Assembly: GCF_036320965.1 (NCBI RefSeq)
Contig: NC_092226.1
Location: 18,916,502-18,980,501 of the forward strand
Source of the DNA: Panulirus ornatus
Taxonomy: Eukaryota > Arthropoda > Malacostraca > Decapoda > Palinuridae
DNA length: 64,000 nt
Reading direction: 5' to 3'
The position numbers and the translations under genes were made by a program. Below, piece after piece: positions 42,001 to 55,000 of the stretch. Each line of letters starts with the position of its first letter. Positions within the stretch are counted from its first letter, which is position 1. The notes under the pieces were generated by a model. The model searched no databases and had not been told where the DNA came from. It was given only the letters and a program-made list of their open reading frames with translations.

Positions 42001-43840
42001 GAGAAAGGCCGCAGCTCGAGTACCTTCCATTCAGACAACTATGTACCAAATTTCAGGAACCGTACCAGCACCAGAAACTCCAAAAATCGTTAATGGTGTT
42101 CCTCAGTTCACTCCTGCAGTTGCAAAAGCAACAGCTGAGTTTATGGCAGCTTGGAATGCTGCTGCTGCAGCTGCTGAAGCAGCTCCTGATGTCAATATCA
42201 TAATGGGAGCCAGTTCTCTACCCCGTCCTGCACAACCTGCAGCACCTCAGGCACCAGCTGCTGTGTCCTATGCTGTTCCTTCTGCACCTGCTCCTTCATA
42301 TGGACCCCCTCAGCCTGTTCAGCCCACACCAGAAGTACAGCGGGCTACTGCTGCTTTCATGGCTGCATGGAACACAGCTGCTGCCAGAGCATCTACCATC
42401 CAGGCAACTTTGGTCAAGACAGCACCCTCTGGCACTTATACAATTGAGCTTCCAAAGCAAGTACAAGAAACCGATGAGGTTAGGAGAGCAACAGCTGAGT
42501 TTATGCAAGCATGGAACGCAGCTGCACAACGTGCAACTGTCGTAGAACAAGCTATCGGCACTCTGCCTCAGCCAGTACAACAAACCGCTGAGGTCCAGCG
42601 AGCTACAACTGAATTCATGGCTGCCTGGGAAGCTGCTGCCCAAAGGGCTTCCACCATCAGACAAGCTGTGACTGTGTCTGCCGATCCTTACTCCGCTGTC
42701 CCCCAACAAGTGCAGGCTACTGACGAGGTCAAGAGAGCTACTGAAGAATTCATGGAAGCTTGGAGAAAGGCCGCAGCTCGAGTACCTTCCATTCAGACTA
42801 CTATGTACCAAATTTCAGGAACCGTACCAGCACCAGAAACTCCAAAAATCGTTAATGGTGTTCCTCAATTTACTCCCGCAGTTGCGCAAGCAACAGCTGA
42901 GTTTATGAAAGTTTGGGAAGCTGCTGCTGCAGCTGCCGAAGCAGCTCCTGATGTTAACATCATTATGGGAGCCAGTGCTCAACCCCGTCCTGGACAGTAT
43001 GCTGTTTCCCATGCCCCAGCCACTGTCTCCTATGCTGCAGCACCTGCATCTACTCTTTATCATGGACCACCTCAGCCTGTTCAGCCTACACCAGAAGTAC
43101 AGCAGGCCACTGCTGCATTCATGGCTGCATGGAATGCAGCTGCTGAGCGAGCAACTAAAATACAAGCAACCTTAGTTAAGTCTGCTGATACCATTGCACC
43201 CCCTCGGCAAGTGGAAGACACGTCTGCTGTGAAGAAGGCCACTGCTGAGTTTATGGCAGCATGGAATGCAGCTGCTCGACGTGCTACTGTTGTAGAACAA
43301 GCTGTATCAACTCTACCCCAGCAGGTTGATTATACTGATGATGTCAAGACGGCTACTGCAGAGTTTATGGCATCCTGGCATGCTGCAGCCCAACGAGCAT
43401 CATCAATTAACACAGCCGTCTCTGCAACCACCTATGGTATTCCTCAGCAAGTACAACCCACAAGGGAAGTACAGCAAGCCACAGCTGAATTCATGAAGGC
43501 CTGGAATACCGCAGCAGCAAGGGTTCCTACCATTGAAACAACCTTGTACACACTCTCTGGATCTACTGCTCTTGACCCATCACGGGCGTCTCAGCCCGTG
43601 TCTGATACTCCAGAGGTGGCAGCTGCTAAACGGGCTTTTATGGCTCAGTTCCATGCAGCCCAGGAAGCCGCAGCGCATGCGTCAGTCAGTCATGGCATCC
43701 TTCCAGCCCCAACTGTCTTAACCGTATCCCCAGCCCAACACATAGCATACAGTGCCGGCAGCCTTCATCATGGATATACCATCAGCGACCGGATTTTCGC
43801 TCCTTTTACTGGGTTTCCCATCTACGTTAAGGACTGCTAA
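36070..43840 (+). CDS. Giant repetitive cuticle protein, copy B (two exons: 36070-36081, 39857-43840)
   Basis: Paralogue of copy A with the same gene structure: a 12-bp exon MKCL, donor gtgagc, acceptor tctcttgcag, phase 0. Product about 1,331 aa with a signal peptide ending near AAVGS. It has five 254-residue supramodules, so 25 helical motifs, one supramodule more than copy A; the length difference is exactly 254 aa. N-terminal part, first module and last module are nearly the same as in A. Terminal changes include ALDPSRASQPV for ALDPARAPQPV and QFHAAQ for QFRAAQ. Mature cysteines again only near the N-terminus (PDDCEYE) and as the last residue (YVKDC). Likely secreted by epidermis into cuticle; stage and calcified versus flexible cuticle cannot be told from sequence. 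Confidence 0.87.
37083..37305. repeat. ~30-bp minisatellite in intron 1, copy B
   Basis: Counterpart of 18688-18905. Confidence 0.85.
38996..39200. repeat. 39-bp minisatellite in intron 1, copy B
   Basis: Counterpart of 20598-20795, with variant units in a different order. Confidence 0.87.
40031..43840 (+). repeat. Five coding 762-bp supramodules (copy B)
   Basis: Modules start at 40031, 40793, 41555, 42317 and 43079, each exactly 762 bp. Modules 2, 3 and 4 are near-identical at DNA level; modules 1 and 5 match modules 1 and 4 of copy A better than their neighbours. Module 3 has private changes (FMLAWNA and VQQDTVEF). Confidence 0.93.
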
Positions 43841-43991
43841 ATCATGGAAATAACTTCTCATCCAACCTATACTGCCAAAAGAATATACTGCACTGTTCAA
43901 GTACTTCCTCTTATCAAATCATATGTAAATACAGAATGCTAGAACGGATTCCTATGTACTGAATGGTTTACTCCATAATGTTTTCATGTTC

Positions 43992-44009
43992 ATTAAATGT
44001 TATATTAAA
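43992..44009 (+). terminator. Polyadenylation signals of cuticle gene B
   Basis: ATTAAA at 43992-43997 and 44004-44009, same spacing as in copy A. Confidence 0.7.
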
Positions 44010-44036
44010 GCAACATAGATTTATTTACATCTTGTT

Positions 44037-44744
44037 TTAATATTCTTTGGGATTCTGATATCCAAGAAACTTATGAGAAAATTTCATTGAATATATCTTG
44101 CAAATTGAGGTAAATGTATTTTTGATAAAATTATGAAGAATTAACTCTTGTAAAGTCAAATTATCTGTGTAATGAAAGACAACTCTTAATAATTCACAGT
44201 GGCAGTAAGGAACATGCCACAGTACAAATGGAGGAGTTTGATTTGATTGTATGAAAACCACTAGGTAGAGAAGCTCAGCGACAAGCCATAAGCTAAATTC
44301 ATAAAGGGAAGCATACTAAGTAGCAGCATACTGAATGCCTTGAATATGCAGTCCATTTGAGATTAGTTCTCAGAAAATTTCCATCTGATATTTTAGTAAT
44401 TCATTAGAAAATAGCTCCTTCATATATACACATCATTTGGGATGAAAACTTGAAATAATGAACCTGTAGTTGCCTTTCAACCTGGCCAAAAGCCTATCAC
44501 ACTTTGCGACCAGTTTATTGATCTGCTACTTGCCATGGAGAGGGGATGGCTGGACCACACTTAGGTCTATAAGCCACTGTAGCAAAAACATTACTAGCAT
44601 CACCTCTACAACTGGTTCATTACAGGGAATATCTCCATGTCAACAATAATTCATAAGAACTTACGAGCTAATTCCACTTACAACATAAGCCTTAAAAAAC
44701 CTGAATTAACTGACAAACATTACAACACTGGTGCTTCCCTTTCA
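44037..44744. other. Duplicated intergenic stretch 3' of cuticle gene B
   Basis: Matches 24880-25585. No gene seen. Confidence 0.6.
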
Positions 44745-45485
44745 AGCTCTAACCATGAAGTGAGTATATCCAAGCCCGATTTGCCTGATCCCTTGCCTGA
44801 ATGGTTTCAAAACAAGAACGGTTGAACCATGGATTGGAAAAAGTAATAGTCTTGGAAGAAGAGGGGACAAATGGTTTCATTCCCGCAAGAATACCCTCTG
44901 TTATGCGTCTGGCGGAGACATGAGCATCACCACATAAGAAACAGTAATCTACCAAAGTAAGGTCAGAAAAGAAGTTCCGCAAGTTATTCCAGTCAGCGCT
45001 GTTGAGGTGCAGTCTTTACGCTTGAAAGGGCTGCTGGAGGAAGAAGTGCCGTTAAAATACATTTATGGGTGACTAGATGTACCAGCTGGGGGCGAGACTG
45101 TGTAGTTGCAGCGGGATGGACTAGTGGTGAAAAACAGATCCAGAATATTAGGTCAGTGGTCACAAAGGTCAGGAATATGGGTATAGAGATAATTGGCTCT
45201 ATATTATTGAGAATGGAGAAAGCGAGGGCTTTAATCCCTCTGGCATCCATATGGGAAGAATTCGACCATCCCCATGGTGAACGTTGAAATCCCCAAAGTA
45301 GAGGATCTTGGCCTGAGGGTGAAAGGATGCCACAATCCCATGGCAGGAGTTTAGGTAGTCGAAGAGATATAAAATATGCAGAATTATGGTAATAGGCAAA
45401 ACACAGGAAAAGTATCGTAGTCGCAAGACAGAACTCGAGTACAGCACATCTGCACTAGAGATGCTAACAGAAAGTAGGAGCATAT
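44745..45485 (-). mobile_element. Jockey/CR1-like LINE endonuclease fragment (copy B)
   Basis: Same fragment as 25590-26330; frames include LNSCHGIVASFHPQAKI, GDFNVHHGD and DLTLVDYCFLCGDAHVSARR. Dead. Abuts minisatellite array 3. Confidence 0.72.
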
Positions 45486-46023
45486 CTATGCTAGAGGTGC
45501 TAAACAGGAACTAGCAGCATATATGCACTGGAGCTGCCAACAGGATCTAGCAGCATATCTGCACCTGAGCTGCCAACAGAAGCTAACAGTACATCTGTAC
45601 TGGAGCTCCTAACAGTAACTAGCAGCACAACTGTCCTGCAAAACCTAGCAGGTACTAGCTGCACATCTGCACAGATTATAGCAAAAAAATGCAACATATG
45701 TCCACGGAGCTGCTAACAAGATGTAACAGCACATGTGTAATGGAGCTGCTAATAGGAACTAATAGCACATCTGGACTGGAACTACTAACAGGAAGTAGCA
45801 CCGTATCTGTACTTTAGCTGCCAACAAGAACAACTAGCACAACTGTACTAGAGCTGCTTACTGGAACTAGCAATACATATGTACTGGAACTGCTACCAGG
45901 AACAAGCAGCACATCTGTCCATAGGAACCTAACAGGAACAAGCAGCACATCTATCCATAGGATCCTAACAGGAACCAGCAATACAACTGCACTGGAGCTG
46001 CTAACAGCAAGTGGCAGCACATC
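45486..46023. repeat. 36-bp minisatellite array 3
   Basis: About 15 units of the family in arrays 1 and 2. Cut off at 46023 by RTE sequence. Confidence 0.9.
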
Positions 46024-47288
46024 TATACATCCAGGCCCCAAAGACCTTTCCATAGTTTACCCTAGAAGCTTTACATACCCTAGTTCAGTCCATTGACAGC
46101 ACATTAACCCCAGTATACAACATTGTCCCAATTCACTCTATTCCTTGCATACCTCTCACCCTCCTAAATGTTCAGTCCCCATTTGCTCAAAGTTTTTTTT
46201 GACTCTATCCTTCCACCTCCAATTTGGTTTTCAGCTTCTCTTTGTTCCCTCCACCTCTGACACATTTATCCTCTTTGTCAGTCTTTCCTCACTCATTCTC
46301 TCCATATGTCCTAACCATTTCAACACACCCTCTTCTGCTCTCTCAACCAAACTCTGTATTTCTATACATTGCCCTCACCCTTTCATTTTTTACTCGATCA
46401 AACCACCTCACACCGCATATTGTCCTCAAACATTTCATTTCCAACACATCCATCGCCGTCCACACAACCCTATCTATTAGCCCATCCCTCGCAGCCATGT
46501 AACATTGTTGGAAGTTGTAGAGGATGTGTAGATCAGGTGTTTGCTTTGAAGAATGTAAGTAAGAAATACTTAGAAAAACAGATGAATTTGTATTTAGCAT
46601 TTATGGATCTGGAGAAGGCATAATGATAGAGTTGATAGAGATGCTTTGTGTAAGGTCTTAAGAGTATATGGTGTGGGAGGTAAGTTGCTAGAAGCAGTGA
46701 AAAGTTTTTACCAAGGATGTAAGGCATGTGTACATGTAGGAAGAGAAAAGAGTGATAGGTTACCGGTAAAAGATTGGTCAGCAGCAGGGGTGTGTGATAT
46801 CCCCATGGTTATTTAATTTGTTTATGGATTGGGTATTAATTTGTTTATGGATTTGGAGGTAAATGCAAGAATTTTGGAGAGAGGGGCAACTATGCAGTCC
46901 ACTGTGGATGAGAGGGCTTAGGAAGTGAGTCAGTTGTTCGCTGATAATACAGCTCTGGTGGCTAATTCAAGTGTGAAACTGCAGAAGTTGGTGACTGAGT
47001 TTGGAAAAGTATGTGAAAGAAGAAAGTTGACAGTAAATGTGAATAAGAGCAAGGTTATTAGGTTCAGTATAGTTGAGGGACAAGTTAATTGGGAGATACG
47101 TTTGAATGGAGAAAAACTGGAGGAAGAAGAGTTTTAGATATCTGGGAGTGGACTTAGCTGTGAATGGAACCATGGAATCGGAAGTGAGTCACAGGGTGGG
47201 GGAGGGGGCGAAAGTTCTGGGAGTGGTGAAGAATGTGTGGAAGGAGAAAATGTTATTTAAGAGCAAAAATGGGTATGTTTGAAGGAAT
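46024..47288 (-). mobile_element. RTE-type LINE with 5' inversion (twin-priming structure)
   Basis: 46024-46513 is minus-strand LINE, from the PTMLYGCEAW equivalent to the 3' UTR. 46511-47288 is plus-strand LINE, from SGRGCVDQVFALKNV to KMGMFEGI. On the LINE map the outer end of the inverted part (atgtttgaaggaat) and the inner end of the sense part (ccaacaatgtt) are separated by only about 8 nt, and the junction shares gaa. This is the signature of twin priming during LINE insertion. The 3' end is missing its tail and poly(A), truncated at the duplication border. Catalytic box reads FADNT; frames broken. Confidence 0.82.
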
Positions 47289-47877
47289 CAGATAATCAAT
47301 ATCTATAAAGTACAAACAATAATATCAAAAGACCCTAAGAATGATTACCAGTGCTCTAAATTTGGGGAACCTCTCTGGCATAATCAAAATGTCAAGAGAT
47401 AATGAAAGGGTTAATAAGCTTTAGCACTTTATTACTAAATACTTTTAATGCTCCATACTTTCAGATTTACCTTCTTGCATTGCTACCTACATCCTATTAA
47501 ATCTAAAACAATTATATCAGCTGTTTTGCTATGACTCATAATAGGAGAATAAACTATGATTTTCTTAATTTCTTAGGGACTTAAAAGTACAATTTCATCT
47601 TTATCTAACATCACAACCAAAGCAATAATAGGGAAGGTTTGAAATTCTCAATGTCATATGCACTTCCTTCTTATCAATGATCTTATCATCCACTCATGAG
47701 GTTTTCAAAAACAAAGATGCTATTATGAAACTTTCATCAATGATGTAACTCAAAACCTTCAAGCAGTCAGACTGTCACATCAACTCCATGAATCAGATCC
47801 ATTTGCTACCAGTAACTACATAAACACTTCCTAAAACTGAACTTCATGATTTTTGCTGTTTGAATATTTGAATGTTC
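47289..47877. other. 3' flank of the P450 gene
   Basis: AT-rich single-copy sequence, possibly P450 3' UTR and downstream DNA. No other feature seen. Confidence 0.5.
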
Positions 47878-47883
47878 TTTATT
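47878..47883 (-). terminator. Candidate poly(A) signal of the P450 gene
   Basis: AATAAA on the minus strand, 13 nt after the stop codon. That is unusually close; several ATTAAA-like sites lie further on, so the true 3' end is uncertain. Confidence 0.35.
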
Positions 47884-47895
47884 CTGGTAATGAAG

Positions 47896-48006
47896 TCAAT
47901 GACGTTTCATAAAACTAAATCTCAGTGGCTGTGAGGGGGTAAACACAAAACCACTTTTTATCTCAATGTCCTCATGCTCATACTTTACTGTAAATTGCTG
48001 CATTAC
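47896..48006 (-). CDS. P450 last exon
   Basis: 111 bp, 36 codons plus TGA, preceded by ttttgtttttag. Translation begins VMQQFTVKYEHEDIEIKSGF. Found by reading the strand after the heme exon; too short for a standalone ORF call. Confidence 0.83.
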   Translation of the reverse strand, partial: VMQQFTVKYEHEDIEIKSGFVFTPSQPLRFSFMKRH

Positions 48007-51000
48007 CTAAAAACAAAAGAAGAATTTACCATTAGTAAAGCTTTATATATCCAGAGAGCAGGTCTTTCAGAAAACATATGAATTATCTTTAAACTAATGA
48101 AAAGAGCATATTGATAGTATACAGCTGTTTTCAACTGGAACTTATATGAATTAATCAGCATATTTCAAAGGAATATGGTTATCATTCTCCAACAAAGAGG
48201 CTATCAAATTACACCAACCAAATAATACCAAAACAATATCATTCACTGAAGACTTATATATATACATAAACTGGAGAAAGTGAAGTGTCTTAGATATCCA
48301 GGAGTGGATTTGGCAGCAGATGGAACCATGGAAGCGGAAGTGAATCATAGGGTGCGGGAGGGGGGAAAAAGTTCTGGGAGCGTTGAAAAATGTGTGGAAG
48401 TCGAGAGCGTTATCTTGGAAAACAAAAATGGGTATGTTTGAAGTGGTTCCAACAATGTTATATGGTTGTGAGGCGTGGGTTATAGATAGAGTTGTGCAGA
48501 GGAAGGTGGATGTGCTGGAAATGAGATATTTGAGGACAACATGTGGTATGAGGTGGTTTGATTGAGTAAGTAATGAAAGGGTGAGAGAAATGTGTGGTAA
48601 TAAAAAGAGTGTGGTTGAGAGAGCAGAAGAGGGTGTTTTGAAATGGTTTGGTCCCACGGAGAGAATAAGTGAGGAAAGATTGACCAAGAGGACGTATGTG
48701 TCAGAGGTGGAGGGAACAAGAAGTGGGAGACCAAATTGGAGGTGGAAAGATGGAGTGAAAAAGATTTTGAGCGATCAGGGCCTGAACATGCAGGAGGGTC
48801 CAGTCCAGTCCCCACAAAACTTTCCATGGTTTACCCCAAACGCTTCACATGCCCTGGTTCAATCCATTGACAGCACGTCAACCCCGGTATACCACATCGT
48901 TCCAATTCACTCTACTCCTTGCACGCCTTTCACCCTCCTGTATGTTCAGGGACCAATCACTCAAAATCTTTTTCGCTCCATCTTTCCACCTCCAATATGG
49001 TCTCCCGATTCTCCTCGTTCCCTCCACCTCTGACACATATGTCCTCTTTGTCAATCTTTCCTCACTCAATCTCTTCATGTGACCAAACCATTTCAACACA
49101 CCCTCTTCTGCTCTCTCAACCACACTCTTTTTATTACCACACATCTCTCTTACCCTTTCACTACTTACTCGATCAAACCACCTCACACCACATGCTGTCC
49201 TCAAACATCTCATATCCAACACATCCACCCTCCTCCGCACTACTCTATCTATAGCCCATATCTCGCAACCATATAACGTTGTTGGAACCACTATTCCTTC
49301 AAACATACCCATTTTTGCTTTCCGAGATAATGTTCTCGACTTCCACACATTTTTCAACACTCCCAGAACTTTTGCCCCCCTCCCCCACCCTGTGACTCAT
49401 TTCCGTTTCCATGGTTCCATCCGCTGCCAAATCCATTCCCGGATGTCTAAAACACTTTACTTCCTCCAGTTTTTCTCCATTCAAACTTACCTCCCAATTG
49501 ACTTGTTCCTCAACCCTACTGTGAAGTGAGTTGAGGAACCTTGCTGTACCTAATAACCTTGCTCTTATTCACATTTACTCTCAGCTTTCTTCTTTCACAC
49601 ACTTCACCAAACTCAGTCACCAGCTTCTGCAGTTTCTCACATGAATCAGCCACCAGCGCTGTATCATCAGCGAACAACAACTGACTCACTTCCCAAGCAC
49701 TCTCATCCACAACAGACTGCATACTTGCCCCTCTCTCTAAAACTCTTGCATTTACCTCCCTAACAACCCCATTCATAAACAAATTAAACAACCATGGAGA
49801 CATCACGCACCTCTGCTGCAAACTAACATTCACTGAGAACCAATCACTTTCCTCTCTTCCTATTCATACACATGCCTTACATCCTCAATAAATCTTTTCA
49901 CTGCTTCTAAACTTGCCTCCCACATCATATATTCTTAATACCTTCCACAGAGCATCTCTATCAACTCTATCATATGCCTTCTCCAGATCCATAAATGCTA
50001 CATACTAATCCATTTGCTTTTCTAAGTATTTCTCACATACATTTTTCAAAGCAAACACCTGATCCACACATCCTGTACCACTTCTGAAACCACACTGCTC
50101 TTCCCAAATCTGATGCTCTGTACATGCCTTCACCCTCTCAATCAATACCCTCCCATATAATTTCCCAGGAATACTCAACAAACTTATACCTCTGAAATTT
50201 GAACACTCACTTTTATCCCCTTTGCCTTTATACAATGGCACTATGCATGCATTCCGCCAATCCCCAGGCACTTCACCATGAACCATACATACATTGAATA
50301 TAAAACCATGTATACTAACATTCTTTGCTAATAGCTATGTAAGACAGTTACAAGTGTACCAGATTAGACTTTGGTCCTATTCTAGTCAAGAGTCCAATCA
50401 TCTTGTTTGCATGTGTAAATTTTTCCTGGGCACACCAGGTTACTTTCAAATTCACTTTATCAACATAAAATGCCCTTCACTCACAACTGCTAAGCTTTGG
50501 TTAATCCTAAAAAAAAAAATGACATATATTCTATCTATCTCAGAGGGCAAAGATCGTGTACCTATGTGAGTTTATGGACAGACCCATCATAGCAGTGTCC
50601 AAACATGTTTGTATACTTCATCTAGTAAGATGCAACCCATATGAATGACTGTGGCTAAAAATATCAGTCTTACAGACTAAGGTAATTCACAGAGGTGATG
50701 TAAGGGAAAGTATTGATCAGAAAGAAGGTATAAGGAGAGTTAAGGAGAAGATGGGAGGGTATGAGGGAAGGAGAGAATAAGGTGTGAGGGAAGGAGAGAA
50801 TGAGGTGAGGGAGAATGTGCAAGGGAGGGTGATGAAGAGATTCAAGCATTGTGTGAGGAAGGGTAAGGATAGGGTTAGAGAGGCATGAAGGAGTGGGAGG
50901 ATGAGTTTCAAGAGAAAGCTAGGGGGGAGGGGTGATTATATGGTGCATGAAGGGTGAGAATAAGGTGTGAGACAATGTGGAGGAGGAGAAAGAGAAGTAT

Positions 51001-52023
51001 GGAAAGGCAAAGTAATAAATGACTGATAAGGTCATCTTAGAAAGAAAGCTGATACTCACATAAAACAAAAAAAGCCAATAAATATTTTCATTAATCTCAA
51101 GTATAAATACTATCCCCCACATTAACAATATGGTATTATGTGATAATAATTCCTCAGACATTTCTAATACCAAATATCACTCTCCTGACACCATAGAAAT
51201 TTTTTTTTCCTATTATGCTAGCTTACCCTGGTAAGAAAAACAACCATTTCTTGCTCAGCAATGCGTCGACCAACACACATTCTGGTGCCAGCACCAAAGG
51301 GGAGAGAAGCATATGGATGGATAGGTCCAAAGGGCTTATGTCGTAACCAACGCTCAGGCAGGAACTCCTTTGCCCGAGGGAAAAGGGACTCGTCCCAACC
51401 CATCAACATGTTTACTATAAAAACTGACCACTGTGAATATGCAAAAGGTAAAACAAGTCCATTAGAGAAAGATTTACATTTCATAATCAATGTGGGTCAA
51501 TATGAAACACTTTGTTATATCCAAAATATCCCACAAGATAATATTTATGTAAAACATTTACTAACCCCTTTAGGAACACAGTAACCACCAAGTACAATGT
51601 CTTTGTCCACAGCTCTAGCTGTACCAATTACTAATGGGAAGATCCTGGAAAAGAAAAACTTTTCATCAAAAGAGTGTATATGAATCATTAAGACATTTAC
51701 TTTCTTTGTATTATACTTGATTGCCATTTCCCACACCAGCAAAATAGTGCCAGGAAACAGAAGAACAGCCCATCCACTCATACACACACACACACAAACA
51801 CACACAAAACCATATATTACCTTTATACTTATCATACTTAATCGCTGTCTCCTGCATTAGCGAGGTAGCTCAAGGAAACAGACGAGGAATGGCCCAACCC
51901 ACCCACATACACCTATACATATATATACATAAAAGCCTACACACACACATGTATACATACATATACATTTCAACATATACATACATATACATTTCAACAT
52001 ATACATACATATACATACACAAT

Positions 52024-52068
<45 letters not shown>

Positions 52069-55000
52069 CTTTGTCGCTGTCTCCCGCGTTTGCGAGGTAG
52101 CGCAAGGAAACAGACGAAAGAAATGGCCCAACCACCCCCCCCCCCATACACATGTACATACACACGTCCACACACGCAAATATACATACCTACACAGCTT
52201 TCCATGGTTTACCCCAGACGCTTCACATGCCTTGATTAAATCCACTGACAACACGTCAACCCCTGTATACCACATCGCTCCAATTCACTCTATTCCTTGC
52301 CCTCCTTTCACCCTCCTGCATGTTCAGGCCCCGATCACACAAAATCTTTTTCACTCCATCTTTCCACCTCCAATTTGGTCTCCCTCTTCTCCTCGTTCCC
52401 TCCACCTCCGACACATATATCCTCTTGGTCAATCTTTCCTCACTCATTCTCTCCATGTGCCCAAACCATTTCAAAACACCCTCTTCTGCTCTCTCAACCA
52501 CGCTCTTTTTATTTCCACACATCTCTCTTACCCTTACGTTACTTACTCGATCAAACCACCTCACACCACACATTGTCCTCAAACATCTCATTTCCAGCAC
52601 ATCCATCCTCCTGCGCACAACTCTATCCATAGCCCACGCCTCGCAACCATACAACATTGTTGGAACCACCATTCCCTCAAACATACCCATTTTTGCTTTC
52701 CGAGATAATGTTCTCGACTTCCACACATTTTTCAAGGCTCCCAAAATTTTCGCCCCCTCCCCCACCCTATGATCCACTTCCGCTTCCATGGTTCCATCCG
52801 CTGCCAGATCCACTCCCAGATATCTAAAACACTTCACTTCCTCCAGTTTTTCTCCATTCAAACTCACCTCCCAATTGACTTGACCCTCAACCCTACTGTA
52901 CCTAATAACCTTGCTCTTATTCACATTTACTCTTAACTTTCTTCTTCCACACACTTTACCAAACTCAGTCACCAGCTTCTGCAGTTTCTCACATGAATCA
53001 GCCACCAGCGCTGTATCATCAGCGAACAACAACTGACTCACTTCCCAAGCTCTCTCATCCCCAACAGACTTCATACTTGCCCCTCTTTCCAGGACTCTTG
53101 CATTTACCTCCCTAACAACCCCATCCATAAACAAATTAAACAACCATGGAGACATCACACACCCCTGCCGCAAACCTACATTCACTGAGAACCAATCACT
53201 TTCCTCTCTTCCTACACGTACACATGCCTTACATCCTCGATAAAAACTTTTCACTGCTTCTAACAACTTGCCTCCCACACCATATATTCTTAATACCTTC
53301 CACAGAGCATCTCTATCAACTCTATCATATGCCTTCTCCAGATCCATAAATGCTACATACAAATCCATTTGCTTTTCTAAGTATTTCTCACATACATTCT
53401 TCAAAGCAAACACCTGATCCACACATCCTCTACCACTTCTGAAACCGCACTGCTCTTCCCCAATCTGATGCTCTGTACATGCCTTCACCCTCTCAATCAA
53501 TACCCTCCCATATAATTTACCAGGAATACTCAACAAACTTATACCTCTGTAATTTGAGCACTCACTCTTATCCCCTTTGCCTTTGTACAATGGCACTATG
53601 CACGCATTCCGCCAATCCTCAGGCACCTCACCATGAGTCATACATACATTAAATAACCTTACCAACCAGTCAACAATACAGTCACCCCCTTTTTTAATAA
53701 ATTCCACTGCGATACCATCCAAACCTGCTGCCTTGCCGGCTTTCATCTTTCGCAAAGCTTTTACTACCTCTTCTCTGTTTACCAAATCATTTTCCCTAAC
53801 CCTCTCACTTTGCACACCACCTCGACCAAAACACCCTATATCTGCCACTCTGTCATCAGACACATTCAACAAACCTTCAAAATACTCATTCCATCTCCTT
53901 CTCACATCACCACTACTTGTTATCACCTCCCCATTTACGCCCTTCACTGAAGTTCCCATTTGCTCCCTTGTCTTACGCACCCTATTTACCTCCTTCCAGA
54001 ACATCTTTTTATTCTCCCTAAAATTTACTGATAGTCTCTCACCCCAACTCTCATTTGCCCTTTTTTTCACCTCTTGCACCTTTCTCTTGACCTCCTGTCT
54101 CTTTCTTTTATACTTCTCCCACTCAATTGCATTTTTTCCCTGCAAAAATCGTCCAAATGCCTCTCTCTTCTCTTTCACTAATACTCTTACTTCTTCATCC
54201 CACCACTCACTACCCTTTCTAAACAGCCCACCTCCCACTCTTCTCATGCCACAAGCATCTTTTGCGCAATCCATCACTGATTCCCTAAATACATCCCATT
54301 CCTCCCCCACTCCCCTTACTTCCATTGTTCTCACCTTTTTCCATTCTGTACACAGTCTCTCCTGGTACTTCCCCACACAGGTCTCCTTCCCAAGCTCACT
54401 TACTCTCACCACCTTCTTCACCCCAACATTCACTCCTCTTTTCTGAAAACCCATACTAATCTTCACCTTAGCCTCCACAAGATAATGATCAGACATCCCT
54501 CCAGTTGCACCTCTCAGCACATTAACATCCAAAAGTCTCTCTTTTGCACGCCTGTCAATTAACACGTAATCCAATAACGCTCTCTGGCCATCTCTCCTAC
54601 TTACATAAGTATACTTATGTATATCTCGCTTTTTAAACCAGGTATTCCCAATCATCAATCCTTTTTCAGCACATAAATCTACAAGCTCTTCACCATTTCC
54701 ATTTACAACACTGAACACCCCATGCATACCAATTATTCCCTCAACTGCCACATTACTCACCTTTGCATTCAAATCACCCATCACTATAACCCGGTCTCGT
54801 GCATCAAAACCGCTAACACACTCATTCAGCTGCTCCCAAAACACTTGCCTCTCATGATCTTTCTTCTCATGCCCAGGTGCATATGCACCAATAATCACCC
54901 ACCTCTCTCCATCAACTTTCAATTTTACCCATATTAATCGAGAATTTACTTTCTTACATTCTATCACATACTCCCACAACTCCTGTTTCAGGAGTATTGC

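Noticed and set aside
51545..51568. gttagt as the donor of the short P450 exon
   Set aside because: It would leave the exon in phase 0, and every acceptor nearby then gives a stop; gtaaat six bases on keeps the frame and the expected P450 sequence.
52297..54446. Plus-strand Ser/Phe/Pro-rich open frames opposite the intact LINE, and similar frames over other LINE copies
   Set aside because: Antisense shadows of the RTE ORF.
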